Shown here: positions 1 to 9,075 of the stretch, piece by piece
Numbering within the stretch: position 1 is the first letter of the stretch
Layout: every line of letters begins with the position of its first letter
Assembly (NCBI GenBank): GCA_003597935.1
Contig: QZJT01000152.1
Location: 1-36,732 of the forward strand
Reading direction: 5' to 3'
DNA: 36,732 nucleotides
DNA from: Phycisphaerales bacterium
Lineage (GTDB): Bacteria > Planctomycetota > Phycisphaerae > UBA1845
Made by a program: the position numbers and the translations under genes
Notes under the pieces: generated by a model
What the model was told of the DNA's origin: nothing
Seen by the model: the letters and a program-made list of their open reading frames with translations, nothing else
Database searches by the model: none

Positions 1-1
1 G

Positions 2-451
2 TTCGTACCGATCAGTTCCATCGCCCGCCACCCGGATCATCCCGACTGGTTATACGTCGGCACCGACGTCGGCATCTTCGCCACCAGCAACGGCGGGCGC
101 ACCTGGTCGGCGTCGGACTACGGGCCGGCCGCGGTGGCCGTAGACGAACTCTTTTGGCGGCCGGACGAAGTTCTGTATGCGGCCACCCACGGCCGCGGCG
201 TGTGGCGGGCCGTCATACCGGACGACAACGGCGTTTCCGCCCACAAAGGAGACACCAACGGCGACTGCCACATCGACGCGAAGGATTACAAGGAGTATCC
301 GTCCTGCTTCAGCGGACCGGACAAATGCGCCGACCGCGACTGCGAGGTCTTCGACTGGGACGACGACTGCGACGTGGATCTGAAGGACGTGGCCGCCCTT
401 CAGAACCACTACACCGGCCCGCAGTACCCGACGCCGGAGTGCCAGGGTTGA
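2..451 (+). CDS. C-terminal part of an exported Asp-box (BNR-like) protein with a dockerin-like tail
   Basis: The reading frame is open from the window edge, so only the C-terminal 149 residues are present. The first part reads as beta-propeller blades: an Asp-box (SNGGRTWS) preceded by LYVGTDVGIF, then LYAATHGRGVWR, the usual ending of such propellers. Next comes a dockerin-like calcium-binding stretch, GDTNGDCHIDAKDYKEY, and a degenerate second one (WDDDCDVDLKDVAALQNHY). This pairing is common in planctomycete exported proteins. The role is probably extracellular or surface binding; the catalytic part, if any, lies upstream and cannot be seen. The stop codon TGA at 449-451 lies inside a palindrome shared with the convergent gene. 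Confidence 0.8.
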   Translation, partial: FVPISSIARHPDHPDWLYVGTDVGIFATSNGGRTWSASDYGPAAVAVDELFWRPDEVLYAATHGRGVWRAVIPDDNGVSAHKGDTNGDCHIDAKDYKEYPSCFSGPDKCADRDCEVFDWDDDCDVDLKDVAALQNHYTGPQYPTPECQG

Positions 452-466
452 CGCCGCGCGGCGTCA
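449..466. terminator. perfect 18-bp palindrome carrying the stop codons of two convergent genes
   Basis: TGACGCCGCGCGGCGTCA is a perfect palindrome. Its first three bases are the plus-strand stop TGA and its last three are the minus-strand stop TGA. It could act as a small bidirectional terminator, but there is no loop and no T-run, so that role is inference. Confidence 0.35.
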
Positions 467-1024
467 GGGACACGAGTAGTCCTTCTTTTTCTCGGCGCCG
501 CAGCCCCAGGTGGTGGTGGCCGCACCGCGGCCGGAGGGGACGTCCGCGAACCTGGCGCTACCTTTGCCCTTGCGGTTCAGGACGCCCTCCTTGCTCGGTC
601 CGCTCGACAGCTTCACGGTGAACGGATCATTGGCCACTCCGCCCTTGAGCTTGACGGTCAGCGTGTTGCTCCCACGCTTCTGCTTACACTTGGCCTTGTT
701 GATCTTCTCGCTTCCGGTGCAATTCTGCCCGCCGCCCGCCTGAACCCCCGGCCAGAAGCCGCCGGACAGCTCGAAGCTGCCGCCGGTCATGGGCGGCTGC
801 GGCCCGGCGTCGGCCTGGCCGATGGTGCCGCCCAGCTCGAACCCGCCGCCGGTGCTGAACGTGTGCCCGCCGCCGTCAATGGTGTACCACGACAGGTGGA
901 ATACCTGTCCCTTTGCAGTGCTGCTCAATGCCGCCAGCAGCAGGCCCACCGTCAATACGGCGTGACCTTGTCGCTTGGCAACGTGGCGCCTTTCATTGCA
1001 GGCGCGGATATTGTTCCGACACAT
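464..1024 (-). CDS. small exported protein of unknown function
   Basis: 186 residues. A basic N-terminus is followed by a hydrophobic stretch (VLTVGLLLAALSSTAKG), a likely signal peptide. The mature part carries a Gly-rich repeat-like motif (STGGGFELGGTIGQADAG, then TGGSFELSGGFWPG), a pattern I associate with planctomycete exported proteins. The C-terminal half is Lys/Gly-rich. The ATG at 1024 is three bases after the TAA of the fibre-like gene upstream, and an AGGAGA ribosome-binding site lies about 10 bases before it inside that gene's last codons. The two are therefore probably co-transcribed and translationally coupled. I cannot assign a function. Confidence 0.75.
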   Translation of the reverse strand: MCRNNIRACNERRHVAKRQGHAVLTVGLLLAALSSTAKGQVFHLSWYTIDGGGHTFSTGGGFELGGTIGQADAGPQPPMTGGSFELSGGFWPGVQAGGGQNCTGSEKINKAKCKQKRGSNTLTVKLKGGVANDPFTVKLSSGPSKEGVLNRKGKGSARFADVPSGRGAATTTWGCGAEKKKDYSCP

Positions 1025-1027
1025 TGT

Positions 1028-4000
1028 TTATTTCTCCTGCCCGGCCGTCCCATCGACGGGGAACGCGCGGACGAATGCCTCCAGCGCAGCGATCCGCTCC
1101 TCCAGCGAGCGGGTGCGTTTCTGCGCCGTTGCGCGCTCGCGTTCGAGCGCTGCGATGGTCTCCTGTTGTTTCTGGACGATTGCGTGGAGTTCCTGTATGG
1201 CGGCCGTCGCATAGATCGTCAGCAGGTAGGTGTCGGCCTGGAGGATAGGGCTGCCGTCCGGCATGTGCTCCCCGCTGGGACGTACCGCGTCGGGAAAGAC
1301 AGCCTCGAACTCCTGGGCGATGACGTTGACGTACCGGCGCTGCTCGATCGACGGATGCTCCTGGCGGTATTGGTCGGTATAGCAGAAGCTGACCGGTTGC
1401 ACTTTCTCCAGCGTCGCCAGGGCATCGGCGATCGGGGCCACGTCGGTCTTGATGCGAGCGTCGGAGTTGGCCAGCCAGCCGCCGGGCGACGTCTTCGAAG
1501 CGTCGCCCTCGACTTCGATCGCATGCGTCTCCGCCAGACGCCCGATGCCCAACTTGGTGGACATGAAGCAACGACCGTCGAAGTAGCCGGCGTACCCGTC
1601 GCGGCTGGTGGCGTAGACGGCTTTTGCCTCGGGGCCTACGTCACACTGGGCATACACGCCGTACCCGTCGAGCGAGTGCCCGTAGACGCCGCGCCCGTGG
1701 GGAGCGGACGCGAACACGCCGTACTCTTCGTTGGCCAGCGTGGCTTCGTTTCCGGTGGGGCTGTGCTGCGCGAACATGCCCGCTTGTCCAGGGCCGCTGG
1801 CCTGGCCCAGCGCGCCGTACGTCGCCGTGGCCAGGCTTCCGTTGGTGCCCGCCGGACCGTTGTCGCCGACCACGCCGGCGGCCGACGCCGCCAGCAATCC
1901 AGTGATTCCGGACGAGTGCGTGCCCTGGACGGCCGCCAGCCCCGCGCTGCCGGCGGTCACGCCGACCGCGGGAGTCCCGAGCGCGCCATACGACCCGGTC
2001 GGTGTAAACACTCCGTAGGCGCCGGCTCCGCCGCTTCCGAGGTATCCAATGTTGCCTGTACCACCGTGTACGCCGTAGACGCCATGTTCGACGGTACCGA
2101 GCTTTCCGAGATTGCCGGAGCCGCCGTGCTCCCCGGAGGCGCCCCAGGCGACGCTTCCCAGCGTGCCGAAGTTCCCGCTCGAATCGTGCATCCCCCAGGC
2201 GCCGTATTCGTCGGTGCCGAGTTCCGCGCGGGTGCCGGCGGCGGCATTGATCCCGTTGAGCACTTTTCCAGCGGAACCGCCGCCGCTGTTGTACGCGTAC
2301 AGGCTCCACTTGTTGGGCTGTGTTGCAAACGCGGTCACTCCCCCGAGGGCGTCCCCAAGCGTGCCGAAGTTGCCGGTGGCAGCGTGTTCGCCAAGGGCGC
2401 CGTGATCAACGCCGCCCAGAAAACCGTAGTTCCCGGAACCTTGGTGGCTTCCCCAGGCGCCGTAATCGAAGGTGCCCAGACTACCGATGGTGCCCAACCC
2501 CAAACCGTCGACGCCGGAACTGGACGCGTCGGCCGCCGTACCTGTGACGCCCGCCAGTCCATCTCCCAGAGCGCCCCAGTTTCCGCTGATCCCGTTCTTA
2601 CCGTAGGCGCCGTAGTCGAGCCCGCCGAGATAGCCGACATTGCCCGCCACGCTCTCTTCGCCATAGACGCCATAGGTCGAACCACCCAGGTAGCCGAACG
2701 AACTGCCCAACGCATCCCGGCCCCATACGCCGTAGTCCGCGTCGGCCAGCAACCCCAGCGTGCCCGAAACGTGCTGGCCGATCACCGCCGTGCTGGTGGG
2801 ATCGGCGGCGTTGGCATCCACGCCCGCCAGGCTCGATCCGAGAGTGCCGCTGTTGGAAGTCACGCCATCCTTGCCGACGACGCCCCCTTGAGGCGACACC
2901 AGCAGCGCGGAGGTGTTGCTCACTTCGTCAAGCAGAAACAGCGGGACAGCGACGGCCAGCGGCGTTTCAACCGTGCCGTCGCCGGTGAGTGTCAAGTCGT
3001 GGGTGACGATGGACAGGCCGCCGGCCGCCGAGATCGTCAACGTGTTGCCGGAGGGTGTGATCTCGACGTTGCCGCCGGCCGCCAGCACGACGTCGTCTTT
3101 GAGCGTGTTCAGGCTGGTCACGACCTGCCCAGGGGCGATCTTTGCTTGCGTGACTGCGCCGTCGGCCAGCACGCGGCCGTCGCAGGCCCCGTCCGCCAGC
3201 TCGCCGTTGCCGACGGCTCCGGCGGCGATTTCCGGCCCCGGGTACGACCCTGTCAGGTCGCCGCCGGCCGGGCCGGTGGGCGGAGCGCCGTCCGCCTGGT
3301 CGGCGAATTGGGCACGCAAGTTGTCAACGCGGACCTGGCTTCTGACTCGGAACGGAGGTTCAGGAAACATCTCGACAAACTCGGTTTCGTGCATAGTTGC
3401 GGACTCGGCTTCCAGCCGCGGGAACCGTTGTTCCTCGATCCAGGCGTTCTCAAAGTCCAACCGCGCCAGCGTTTCCGAACTGATGCCGTCGAGGCGGTCG
3501 CTGTTGAGGTTTTGAACGAGGGCCGTGCTGACCACCTGGAACGGCGGGCCGGGGCTGTTCTCAAAGACGCTCTCCTTATCCCAATGGAATTGCACCTTGA
3601 CCCGCCCGAGTTGGTCATCCACGTAGATCTCCTCGCCGGTGGGGCCGATGGAGACGGGGCCGCCGTCGAGGGTGATCCGATTTCCCCTCAGGGACAGCGC
3701 CCCGCCCGCTTGCAGACCCAGATCATCCGTGACACCAAGCTGAAACGACGCGGCGTCGACGGTCATGGGACCCGTGACCGTGTAGTCCAGGGAGGCGGCG
3801 GAGCATGCAAAGTCTTGCGCGTCAAGTAGGATTCCCTGTGCGCGCATATTGACATTGCCGCCGCTGACGTCAAAACCCCGCTCAAACGTCTGGACCTCGG
3901 TGAAGGCGTTTTCCGCTGCAAGCCGAGCGAGAGCCAGGCTGTCCAGCCCATCCAGCATGTCAGAATTGTCAGCATACAGGCAAAACATGGCATTCGGGGC

Positions 4001-4390
4001 GGCAGTAAGCTCTTGCCGTGGCGCGAGCGGGACGAAGCCGTCGGGGAGGTTGCAGTCGCCGTCAGGGCCGGGGCGAACCGCGACCTCCAGGAAACGCTCG
4101 TCGCCGTTGAATACGTCGGCGCCGAAGTCCACCGAGATGGTGAAGAGGCCGTCCACAACGGCGACGTTGTCATTGCAGATCGGCCCGGCGATGAGATCGC
4201 CCTCCGTGGGCGCGTCGTACAACGTGAAGCGCAGGTCGTATTCTCCGTCGGCGGGATTGCCGCCGTCCGTGAGCACGCCCTGGTACGTGAACTCCGTCCC
4301 CAGCGGCGCCTGTGCGTTGACACCTGACGTCAATGCCAGCACCGCGAACATGGCGGCGATTGCCACGATTCGATCGTTCGTTTTCATCAT
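1028..4390 (-). CDS. giant exported fibre-like protein with C-terminal peptidase S74 intramolecular chaperone
   Basis: 1120 residues. The start at 4390 has GGAGG six bases upstream. A signal peptide (about 1-26) precedes an N-terminal region (28-165) shared with the 726-residue protein at 4564-6744 (PLGTEFTYQG, ADGEYDLRF, LAPRQELTAAPNAMF). From about residue 500 to 920 there are many approximate 20-residue repeats of the form YGAWGxHxxSGNxGxLG. The end is an S74 domain: SDARIK at 976-981 has the Ser and the Lys five residues later that form the self-cleaving dyad in endosialidase-type tail spikes, then a coiled coil at about 1055-1105. By family knowledge, such a domain trimerises the fibre and is cut off N-terminal to the Ser. 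This is probably a cell-surface trimeric fibre; a phage origin is possible, but no phage structural genes lie beside it. Confidence 0.88.
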   Translation of the reverse strand: MMKTNDRIVAIAAMFAVLALTSGVNAQAPLGTEFTYQGVLTDGGNPADGEYDLRFTLYDAPTEGDLIAGPICNDNVAVVDGLFTISVDFGADVFNGDERFLEVAVRPGPDGDCNLPDGFVPLAPRQELTAAPNAMFCLYADNSDMLDGLDSLALARLAAENAFTEVQTFERGFDVSGGNVNMRAQGILLDAQDFACSAASLDYTVTGPMTVDAASFQLGVTDDLGLQAGGALSLRGNRITLDGGPVSIGPTGEEIYVDDQLGRVKVQFHWDKESVFENSPGPPFQVVSTALVQNLNSDRLDGISSETLARLDFENAWIEEQRFPRLEAESATMHETEFVEMFPEPPFRVRSQVRVDNLRAQFADQADGAPPTGPAGGDLTGSYPGPEIAAGAVGNGELADGACDGRVLADGAVTQAKIAPGQVVTSLNTLKDDVVLAAGGNVEITPSGNTLTISAAGGLSIVTHDLTLTGDGTVETPLAVAVPLFLLDEVSNTSALLVSPQGGVVGKDGVTSNSGTLGSSLAGVDANAADPTSTAVIGQHVSGTLGLLADADYGVWGRDALGSSFGYLGGSTYGVYGEESVAGNVGYLGGLDYGAYGKNGISGNWGALGDGLAGVTGTAADASSSGVDGLGLGTIGSLGTFDYGAWGSHQGSGNYGFLGGVDHGALGEHAATGNFGTLGDALGGVTAFATQPNKWSLYAYNSGGGSAGKVLNGINAAAGTRAELGTDEYGAWGMHDSSGNFGTLGSVAWGASGEHGGSGNLGKLGTVEHGVYGVHGGTGNIGYLGSGGAGAYGVFTPTGSYGALGTPAVGVTAGSAGLAAVQGTHSSGITGLLAASAAGVVGDNGPAGTNGSLATATYGALGQASGPGQAGMFAQHSPTGNEATLANEEYGVFASAPHGRGVYGHSLDGYGVYAQCDVGPEAKAVYATSRDGYAGYFDGRCFMSTKLGIGRLAETHAIEVEGDASKTSPGGWLANSDARIKTDVAPIADALATLEKVQPVSFCYTDQYRQEHPSIEQRRYVNVIAQEFEAVFPDAVRPSGEHMPDGSPILQADTYLLTIYATAAIQELHAIVQKQQETIAALERERATAQKRTRSLEERIAALEAFVRAFPVDGTAGQEK

Positions 4391-4440
4391 TTGACCTCCG
4401 GCAACGTCGTGACATCACCGGGCGCAAGGATGCGCCGTCG

Positions 4441-4469
4441 GCGAGCCGCGGGCTTCAGCCCGCGCGGAC
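4441..4469 (+). repeat. composite repeat, module A only
   Basis: GCGAGCCGCGGGCTTCAGCC followed by CGCGCGGAC. The core CGCGGGCT-TC-AGCCCGCG can fold as an 8-bp hairpin. It lies in the 173-bp gap between the two fibre-like genes. Confidence 0.8.
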
Positions 4470-4563
4470 TTTCTATTTGTCAGAGGGCACCCAATCACTC
4501 CCCCTGACTGGGACCGCTTTTCAGTTCTCCCGGCGCAAGCGGAGTTTGCAGACGCTCCTGCTT

Positions 4564-6744
4564 CTATTTCCTCGAGTCGGCCGAGTCTGTCGCGTCGGGC
4601 GAATTCGGCGGCGAGGGATGCTCGGCATCGGGCGGAATCGCCGCCGACCGGCGCTCGAACTCCGGGTCATAGTTCATTCCCATCTCCGGGGGCATTCCGT
4701 AAAGCTCGGGGTGCTGGTACCTGCCGCGCTCGTGTTCGGGCTTCTCTTCCACAACCGGGCGGCTACGCTGCTGCATGAAGGCGTCGTTGCGGACGCCCGT
4801 GACAGTCCAGCAGACTTCGAGGCCGGGCGTGCCGCTGGCGATCATGAATGCGTTGTTGATGACCTTCTGCGAGATATGCAGGTTGGGGGCCGCGCCGCCG
4901 ATGGGCGTCAGGTGATAGTGGAAATCGCGGTTGACGGCTTCGAAGTAGTCCGGCAGCTCAACGCGGGCTTCGCCCACATCATTCAGCGTGACGTTGCCGC
5001 GATAGATCAGGAGCGGTTCGGGTCCTTCCGCGCTGAAGTGGTTCAACGACTTGTTCTGGGGGTCGAGGGGGTGGTCGATGTGAAACGCCTTGACCCCCGA
5101 TGCCGCAAAATCGCCGTTGGCATACACCGCCCAGCCGGCGGGGCTGCTGCAATCCCCGTACACGCCGTAGGTCGTTCCACTTTCCGCTGCAGCCCACCCG
5201 AGCACCCCCAGTCCCTCCGTGCTGCTGCTGATCCCATAGACTCCATACGTCTGGCCGCTTTCCGCGGTCGCGTGGCCGTAGACCGCGCGCCCGTCCGTGC
5301 TGGCGCTCTGCCCGTACACGCCGGTCGTCATTCCCCCGGGCGATGGCGCTCCGCCGAACACCCCGATGCCGGAACTGCTCAGGCTCCGACCGATGACGCC
5401 GAACGTCGCCCCGCTATCCGACCTGGCCGTGCCCCACACCCCCCGCCCGTCCGGGCTGTCGCTCTCGAAGTACCCGCCGTACGTCGTGCCGGAAAAGGCG
5501 GTCGCGAAGCCGACAACTCGTCGACCGCTCGTGCTGTTGCTGCGGCCCTCTACGCCGGACGTCAGTCCGCTGTCGGCGTTGACCAGGCCGAACACGCCGC
5601 GGCCGTCCGTGCTGTCGCTCCAGCCGCTCACCCCGATCGTCATGCCGCTCGGCGCCGTCGCCCACCCGAACACGCCGCGGCCGCTGGTGCTGAGGCTCTT
5701 AAACAGGCCGCCCACCGTGTTGCCGCTCAGCGCGTTGGCCTCTCCGCCCACGCCGCGACCGTCCTCGCTGATGCTGATCCCGTATACGCCGTACGTTTCT
5801 CCGCTGGCCGCGAACGCCCGCCCGAAGACGCCCAGGCCCGACGGACTTGCGCTCTCGAACCAGCCGCCGTACGTCGATCCGGCCATCGCCGACGCGAAGC
5901 CGTACACCGCCCTGCCATCGCTGCTTTCGCTCTCGAACCACCCGCCGTAGGTCAGGCCCGTGCCGGCCGTCGCATGACCGACCACACCGCGGCCGGCCGT
6001 GCTGACGCTCTCGAACGACCCGCCGGCCGTGGCCCCGCTCGTGGCGAAGGCCCGACCCACCACCCCCACGCCGAGCGCGCCGTGGCTCTCGAACGAGCCG
6101 CCGGCACCGCCGCCGCTCTCCGCCGTCGATTGGCCGTACACGCCGCGCCCGTTGATCCCGCTGCTGCGACCGTGTATGCCGTAGGTGCCGATGCCGGCCG
6201 ATGCGCCGAAAACGCCGGATGTACCCAGCGACGCCGACTGGTTCTCGCCCCCGATGACGTGCGTGTCGCTCGAACCGCTCAGCGTCAGCGGCACGGGGAC
6301 CGACTGGAGGAACGCCGACGAATCCAGCCCGTCGAGCCGGTCGGCATTCAGGGAGAACATGGCGTTGGGGGCCGCGGTCAGCGCCTGCCGCGGGGCCAGC
6401 GTGACGAACCCGGCTGGGTTGTCGCAATCCAGCCCGCTATCGGCCCGCACGTCGATCTCCAGGAAGCGCTGCTGTCCGGAAAAATGCTGGTCGAAGTCCA
6501 GCCACACGGTGAAGAGACCGTCGGCGACGTTCACATTGTCGGTGCAGACGGTGTCGCCGATCTGCCCGCCGCCCTCCAGGGCGTCGAACAGCCGGAAACG
6601 CAGGTCGTGCAACCCGTCGGCCGGTTGCCCTCCCTCTTTGAGCTGACCCTGATAAGTGAACTCCGTCCCCAGCGGCGTCTGGGCCGGGGCGAGTCGACAG
6701 ACTGTGATCACAAGAACGATAGGGAGCGCGCAGCGGACGACCAT
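4564..6744 (-). CDS. exported repeat protein with about 13-14 tandem 24-residue repeats
   Basis: 726 residues. The start at 6744 has GGGAG about 10 bases upstream. A signal peptide (MVVRCALPIVLVITVCRLAPA) is followed by the same N-terminal region as the fibre protein at 1028-4390 (PLGTEFTYQG, LAPRQALTAAPNAMF, LDGLDSSAFL). Residues about 195-540 are tandem 24-residue units of the type DGRGVYGxAxAxSGxTYGVY. A conserved C-terminal region (about 545-680: HPLDPQNKSLNH, GNVTLNDVGEARVELPDYFE, NLHISQKV) follows, and the last 50 residues are Pro/Ser/Asp-rich. It has no S74 domain, so if it trimerises it does so by other means. Probably a surface or extracellular structural protein; the biochemical role is unknown. 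Confidence 0.85.
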   Translation of the reverse strand: MVVRCALPIVLVITVCRLAPAQTPLGTEFTYQGQLKEGGQPADGLHDLRFRLFDALEGGGQIGDTVCTDNVNVADGLFTVWLDFDQHFSGQQRFLEIDVRADSGLDCDNPAGFVTLAPRQALTAAPNAMFSLNADRLDGLDSSAFLQSVPVPLTLSGSSDTHVIGGENQSASLGTSGVFGASAGIGTYGIHGRSSGINGRGVYGQSTAESGGGAGGSFESHGALGVGVVGRAFATSGATAGGSFESVSTAGRGVVGHATAGTGLTYGGWFESESSDGRAVYGFASAMAGSTYGGWFESASPSGLGVFGRAFAASGETYGVYGISISEDGRGVGGEANALSGNTVGGLFKSLSTSGRGVFGWATAPSGMTIGVSGWSDSTDGRGVFGLVNADSGLTSGVEGRSNSTSGRRVVGFATAFSGTTYGGYFESDSPDGRGVWGTARSDSGATFGVIGRSLSSSGIGVFGGAPSPGGMTTGVYGQSASTDGRAVYGHATAESGQTYGVYGISSSTEGLGVLGWAAAESGTTYGVYGDCSSPAGWAVYANGDFAASGVKAFHIDHPLDPQNKSLNHFSAEGPEPLLIYRGNVTLNDVGEARVELPDYFEAVNRDFHYHLTPIGGAAPNLHISQKVINNAFMIASGTPGLEVCWTVTGVRNDAFMQQRSRPVVEEKPEHERGRYQHPELYGMPPEMGMNYDPEFERRSAAIPPDAEHPSPPNSPDATDSADSRK

Positions 6745-6930
6745 GGGATGACTCCCGTCGGGCAGCCATCAGGCGACGTTTCGTCCGGGTTAGAGCGCCG
6801 CGGGATAGCGGTCTTGACAACCGAAAGGACCCTTGATTCCGACTCACGAAACCGACCCGGAATGACCTTCAGTGTAGCAACCCGGCTTCGTTGTTTCAAG
6901 TCCCACGCAGCGCGCGGCGACGACCGGGGG

Positions 6931-7086
6931 TACGTGACAGAACCGGCGGCCGCCCCTGGGACCGCCTGGCTCCAGCCCGGCGGTGCGGGGAAAGGCGTTG
7001 GCAGATTGAAACCGCATTCGCCGGGAACCTCCGCGCGGGCTGAAGCCACGCGGTTCGCTCAGAACAGCCGCAGCATTGGTCACCCA
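6931..7086 (-). repeat. composite repeat, modules A and B
   Basis: On the minus strand this runs GTGACC, then TGAGCGAACCGCGTGGCTTC with AGCCCGCGCGGAG (module A), then AATGCGGTTTCAA, then GGGCTGGAGCCAGGCGGTCCC (module B, given here as a 21-base span of which GCTGGAGCC and GCGGTCCC are the key parts). It fills most of the 357-bp gap between the repeat-protein gene and the potassium channel gene. Nothing else is visible there. Confidence 0.8.
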
Positions 7087-7101
7087 CCCCTGCGACCGAT
7101 G

Positions 7102-8511
7102 CTACGTCGCCAGGTCATTGTCCTGCTTTTCGGACGGCGGCGCGGTGGTGACGAAGAGGGCGATGCCGAACGTCAGCGGCCCCAGCCGCCCACAGAACAT
7201 GAGGAAGATGATGATGCACCTGCCCAGTGCGCTGAGCGACGCCGTGACGCCGGTGCTCAGACCCACCGTCCCCAGGGCCGAGGCCGCCTCGAACAGGCTC
7301 TGCTCGAACTCGAACGTCTCGGTCAGCTCCAACAGGTAAGTCCCGGCCACGAACATCACGACGTAGAAACCCAGCGCCGCCATGGCCATCCACACGCGCT
7401 GGTGCGGGACCGGGCGGTTCCAGAAGCGCACCTGCTGCTGGCCGCGCAGGGCGCTGCGCATCACGCCGAACAGCGCCGAAACCGTCGTGGACTTCAGTCC
7501 GCCGCCGGTGCCGGAAGGCGAGGCGCCGATCAACATCAGGACCGTCAGCACCAGCAGCGTCGCCCGCGACACGTCGGAAATGCTGATGGTGTTGAACCCG
7601 ACGGTGGTCATCGCGGTCATCGCCTGGAAGACGGAAGCCATCAGTTTCTTGTCGGCGCTCTTGTCGCGAATGCTCGGCTCGGCCAGGAAGATGAGCGTCG
7701 TGCCCGCCACCGTCAGCCACAGGGTGCTCCACAGAATGATCTTGCTGGTCAGCGTCACCTGCCGGATCCTGGCGGTGAGCATCCGCCAGTAGTCCACCCA
7801 TACGATGAAGCCGATCGCGCCCAGGTAGCTGAGCGCCGCCACCACCGCGTTGAGCCAGAAGTCGTCCGCATAGGCCTCAAAGCTGTTATTGTGGAGGCTG
7901 AACCCCGCCGTGCAGAAAGCCGAGACGCTGTGAAAAACCGCGCTCCAGGCGGCCTGGGCGTCGCCGCGGCCGCGAAACACAGCGTACAGCGCGATCGCTC
8001 CGACGGCTTCGATCACGAACGTGAAGACGACGACGCTGCGGATGAACTTGTCGAGCCGGAACGACCTGGGAAGACTGAAGACGATCCCGCCGACGCGGGA
8101 GCGCTCCTCGGGCAGTTCCGAGTGGCGGGACAGAATGACGAACGAGCCGAACGTCATGTAGCCGATCCCGCCGAGCTGGATGAGGACGAGGACGATCAAC
8201 TGCCCCGGCAGGTTGTAACTGTCCGATACGCTCACGGTCACCAGCCCGGTGGTGGACATCGCCGAGGTGGCCGTGAACAGGTTGTCCAGCGCCTTGACCC
8301 CCTCTCCGCGCTGCACGAACGGCAGGCACAAGAGCAGCCATCCGATCAGGATGTACGAAACGTAGCCCAGCGCCGCTAGCTTGGCCGGGTGCAACCGCTT
8401 CAGAAACGCATAGAAACCGGCCAGCAATTCCTTGTACCGTTGCTTCACGACGTCTTCCTGGTTGATGCGGACCGGCGGGTTCCGGCCGCGCCCGGCTTCC
8501 CGGCTGGTCAC
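7102..8511 (-). CDS. TrkH/KtrB-family potassium uptake channel subunit
   Basis: 469 residues, normal for the family. Membrane protein with four M1-P-M2 units. The four selectivity-filter turns are visible: STTGL (86-90), TAGF (201-204), TVGF (303-306) and TVGL (415-418), each with the conserved Gly. The intramembrane gating loop is SPSGTGGGLKSTT (331-343). The length and short N-terminus suit the KtrB branch. By family knowledge it moves K+ (with Na+ or alone) and needs a cytosolic RCK subunit (TrkA/KtrA), but none is encoded nearby, so that partner must lie elsewhere. The gene stands alone, with repeat-filled gaps on both sides. The ATG at 8511 gives a rather long polar N-terminus; a start nearer to VKQRYKELL is possible. 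Confidence 0.9.
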   Translation of the reverse strand: MTSREAGRGRNPPVRINQEDVVKQRYKELLAGFYAFLKRLHPAKLAALGYVSYILIGWLLLCLPFVQRGEGVKALDNLFTATSAMSTTGLVTVSVSDSYNLPGQLIVLVLIQLGGIGYMTFGSFVILSRHSELPEERSRVGGIVFSLPRSFRLDKFIRSVVVFTFVIEAVGAIALYAVFRGRGDAQAAWSAVFHSVSAFCTAGFSLHNNSFEAYADDFWLNAVVAALSYLGAIGFIVWVDYWRMLTARIRQVTLTSKIILWSTLWLTVAGTTLIFLAEPSIRDKSADKKLMASVFQAMTAMTTVGFNTISISDVSRATLLVLTVLMLIGASPSGTGGGLKSTTVSALFGVMRSALRGQQQVRFWNRPVPHQRVWMAMAALGFYVVMFVAGTYLLELTETFEFEQSLFEAASALGTVGLSTGVTASLSALGRCIIIFLMFCGRLGPLTFGIALFVTTAPPSEKQDNDLAT

Positions 8512-8705
8512 GTGGGCGCCCGGTTGAGTGTGCAGGCGGGCAGGGCCACGGCGGCGCCCCGGAGGCTGCGCCGATGCGGGCTCGCCCGCCCGGACCGGGC
8601 GACCACGCCGCGGCCCGGCCCGGACGGCCGGCCGGATCGGCCGACCATGCTACCGCCGCGATGACGGGATCAAAAGGGCGTGTGGCGCCGCTACCAAGCG
8701 CTGGG

Positions 8706-8770
8706 TGCGTGACGGATGCGGCGGCCCCTCTGAGCGAGCCGCGTGGCTTCAGCCCGCGCGGAGTTCGCGA
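8706..8770 (+). repeat. composite repeat, leader and module A
   Basis: GTGCGTGACGGATGCGGCGG leader, then GAGCGAGCCGCGTGGCTTCA and GCCCGCGCGGAGTT. Module B is missing here. Confidence 0.8.
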
Positions 8771-8908
8771 CGGGGAGGGGGCGACGAATCTCGCTCGGTG
8801 ATCCGGCCGGGACTGAAGGTCTTGACGACGCTGGCGCCTCCTCCGCGCGATGCGGAGGTCATCTACCTGCATCACATTGCGAGAATCGCAGCCACTTCTC
8901 AGGATGAC

Positions 8909-8941
8909 GGCCCGCGCGGGCTTCAAGCCCGCGGCTCGCTG
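8909..8941 (-). repeat. composite repeat, module A variant
   Basis: Plus strand CCGCGCGGGCTTCAAGCCCG then CGGCTCGCTG. The loop is TTCAA-like instead of TC/GA, so the stem is kept with a slightly different centre. Confidence 0.7.
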
Positions 8942-9075
8942 GGGGCACCTGGTCGCGGCCGGACGCTGTGCCGGCTTCGTCCCCCTTCGTTGACATTCGA
9001 CTTGCGGACTTCGACGCCGGACCTCCCGTATTCGCGTCTGGCCGCCCGTACAGCGCCCCGTTCATCCGTCAATCG

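Larger units (their letters stand above)
8512..9075. other. 564-bp intergenic stretch with two repeat copies
   Basis: No convincing gene on either strand. It contains two copies of the composite repeat (8706-8770 and 8909-8941) and very GC-rich sequence with short inverted repeats. Confidence 0.6.

Noticed and set aside
863..3829. A 988-residue open frame on the plus strand opposite the S74 fibre gene
   Set aside because: It is a shadow of the high-GC codon use on the minus strand; the minus-strand frame has a signal peptide, repeats and the S74 motif, while this one is Arg/Ala-rich without any motif.
4564..6744. CRISPR-like regular repetition at about 72-bp spacing
   Set aside because: The period equals 24 codons, and the repeats are degenerate and translate into regular protein repeats; there are no conserved direct repeats with unique spacers.
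4333..8379. A 1348-residue open frame on the plus strand across two minus-strand genes
   Set aside because: It runs opposite both the repeat protein and the potassium channel and crosses their intergenic repeats; composition is Arg/Ala/His-rich with no domain.
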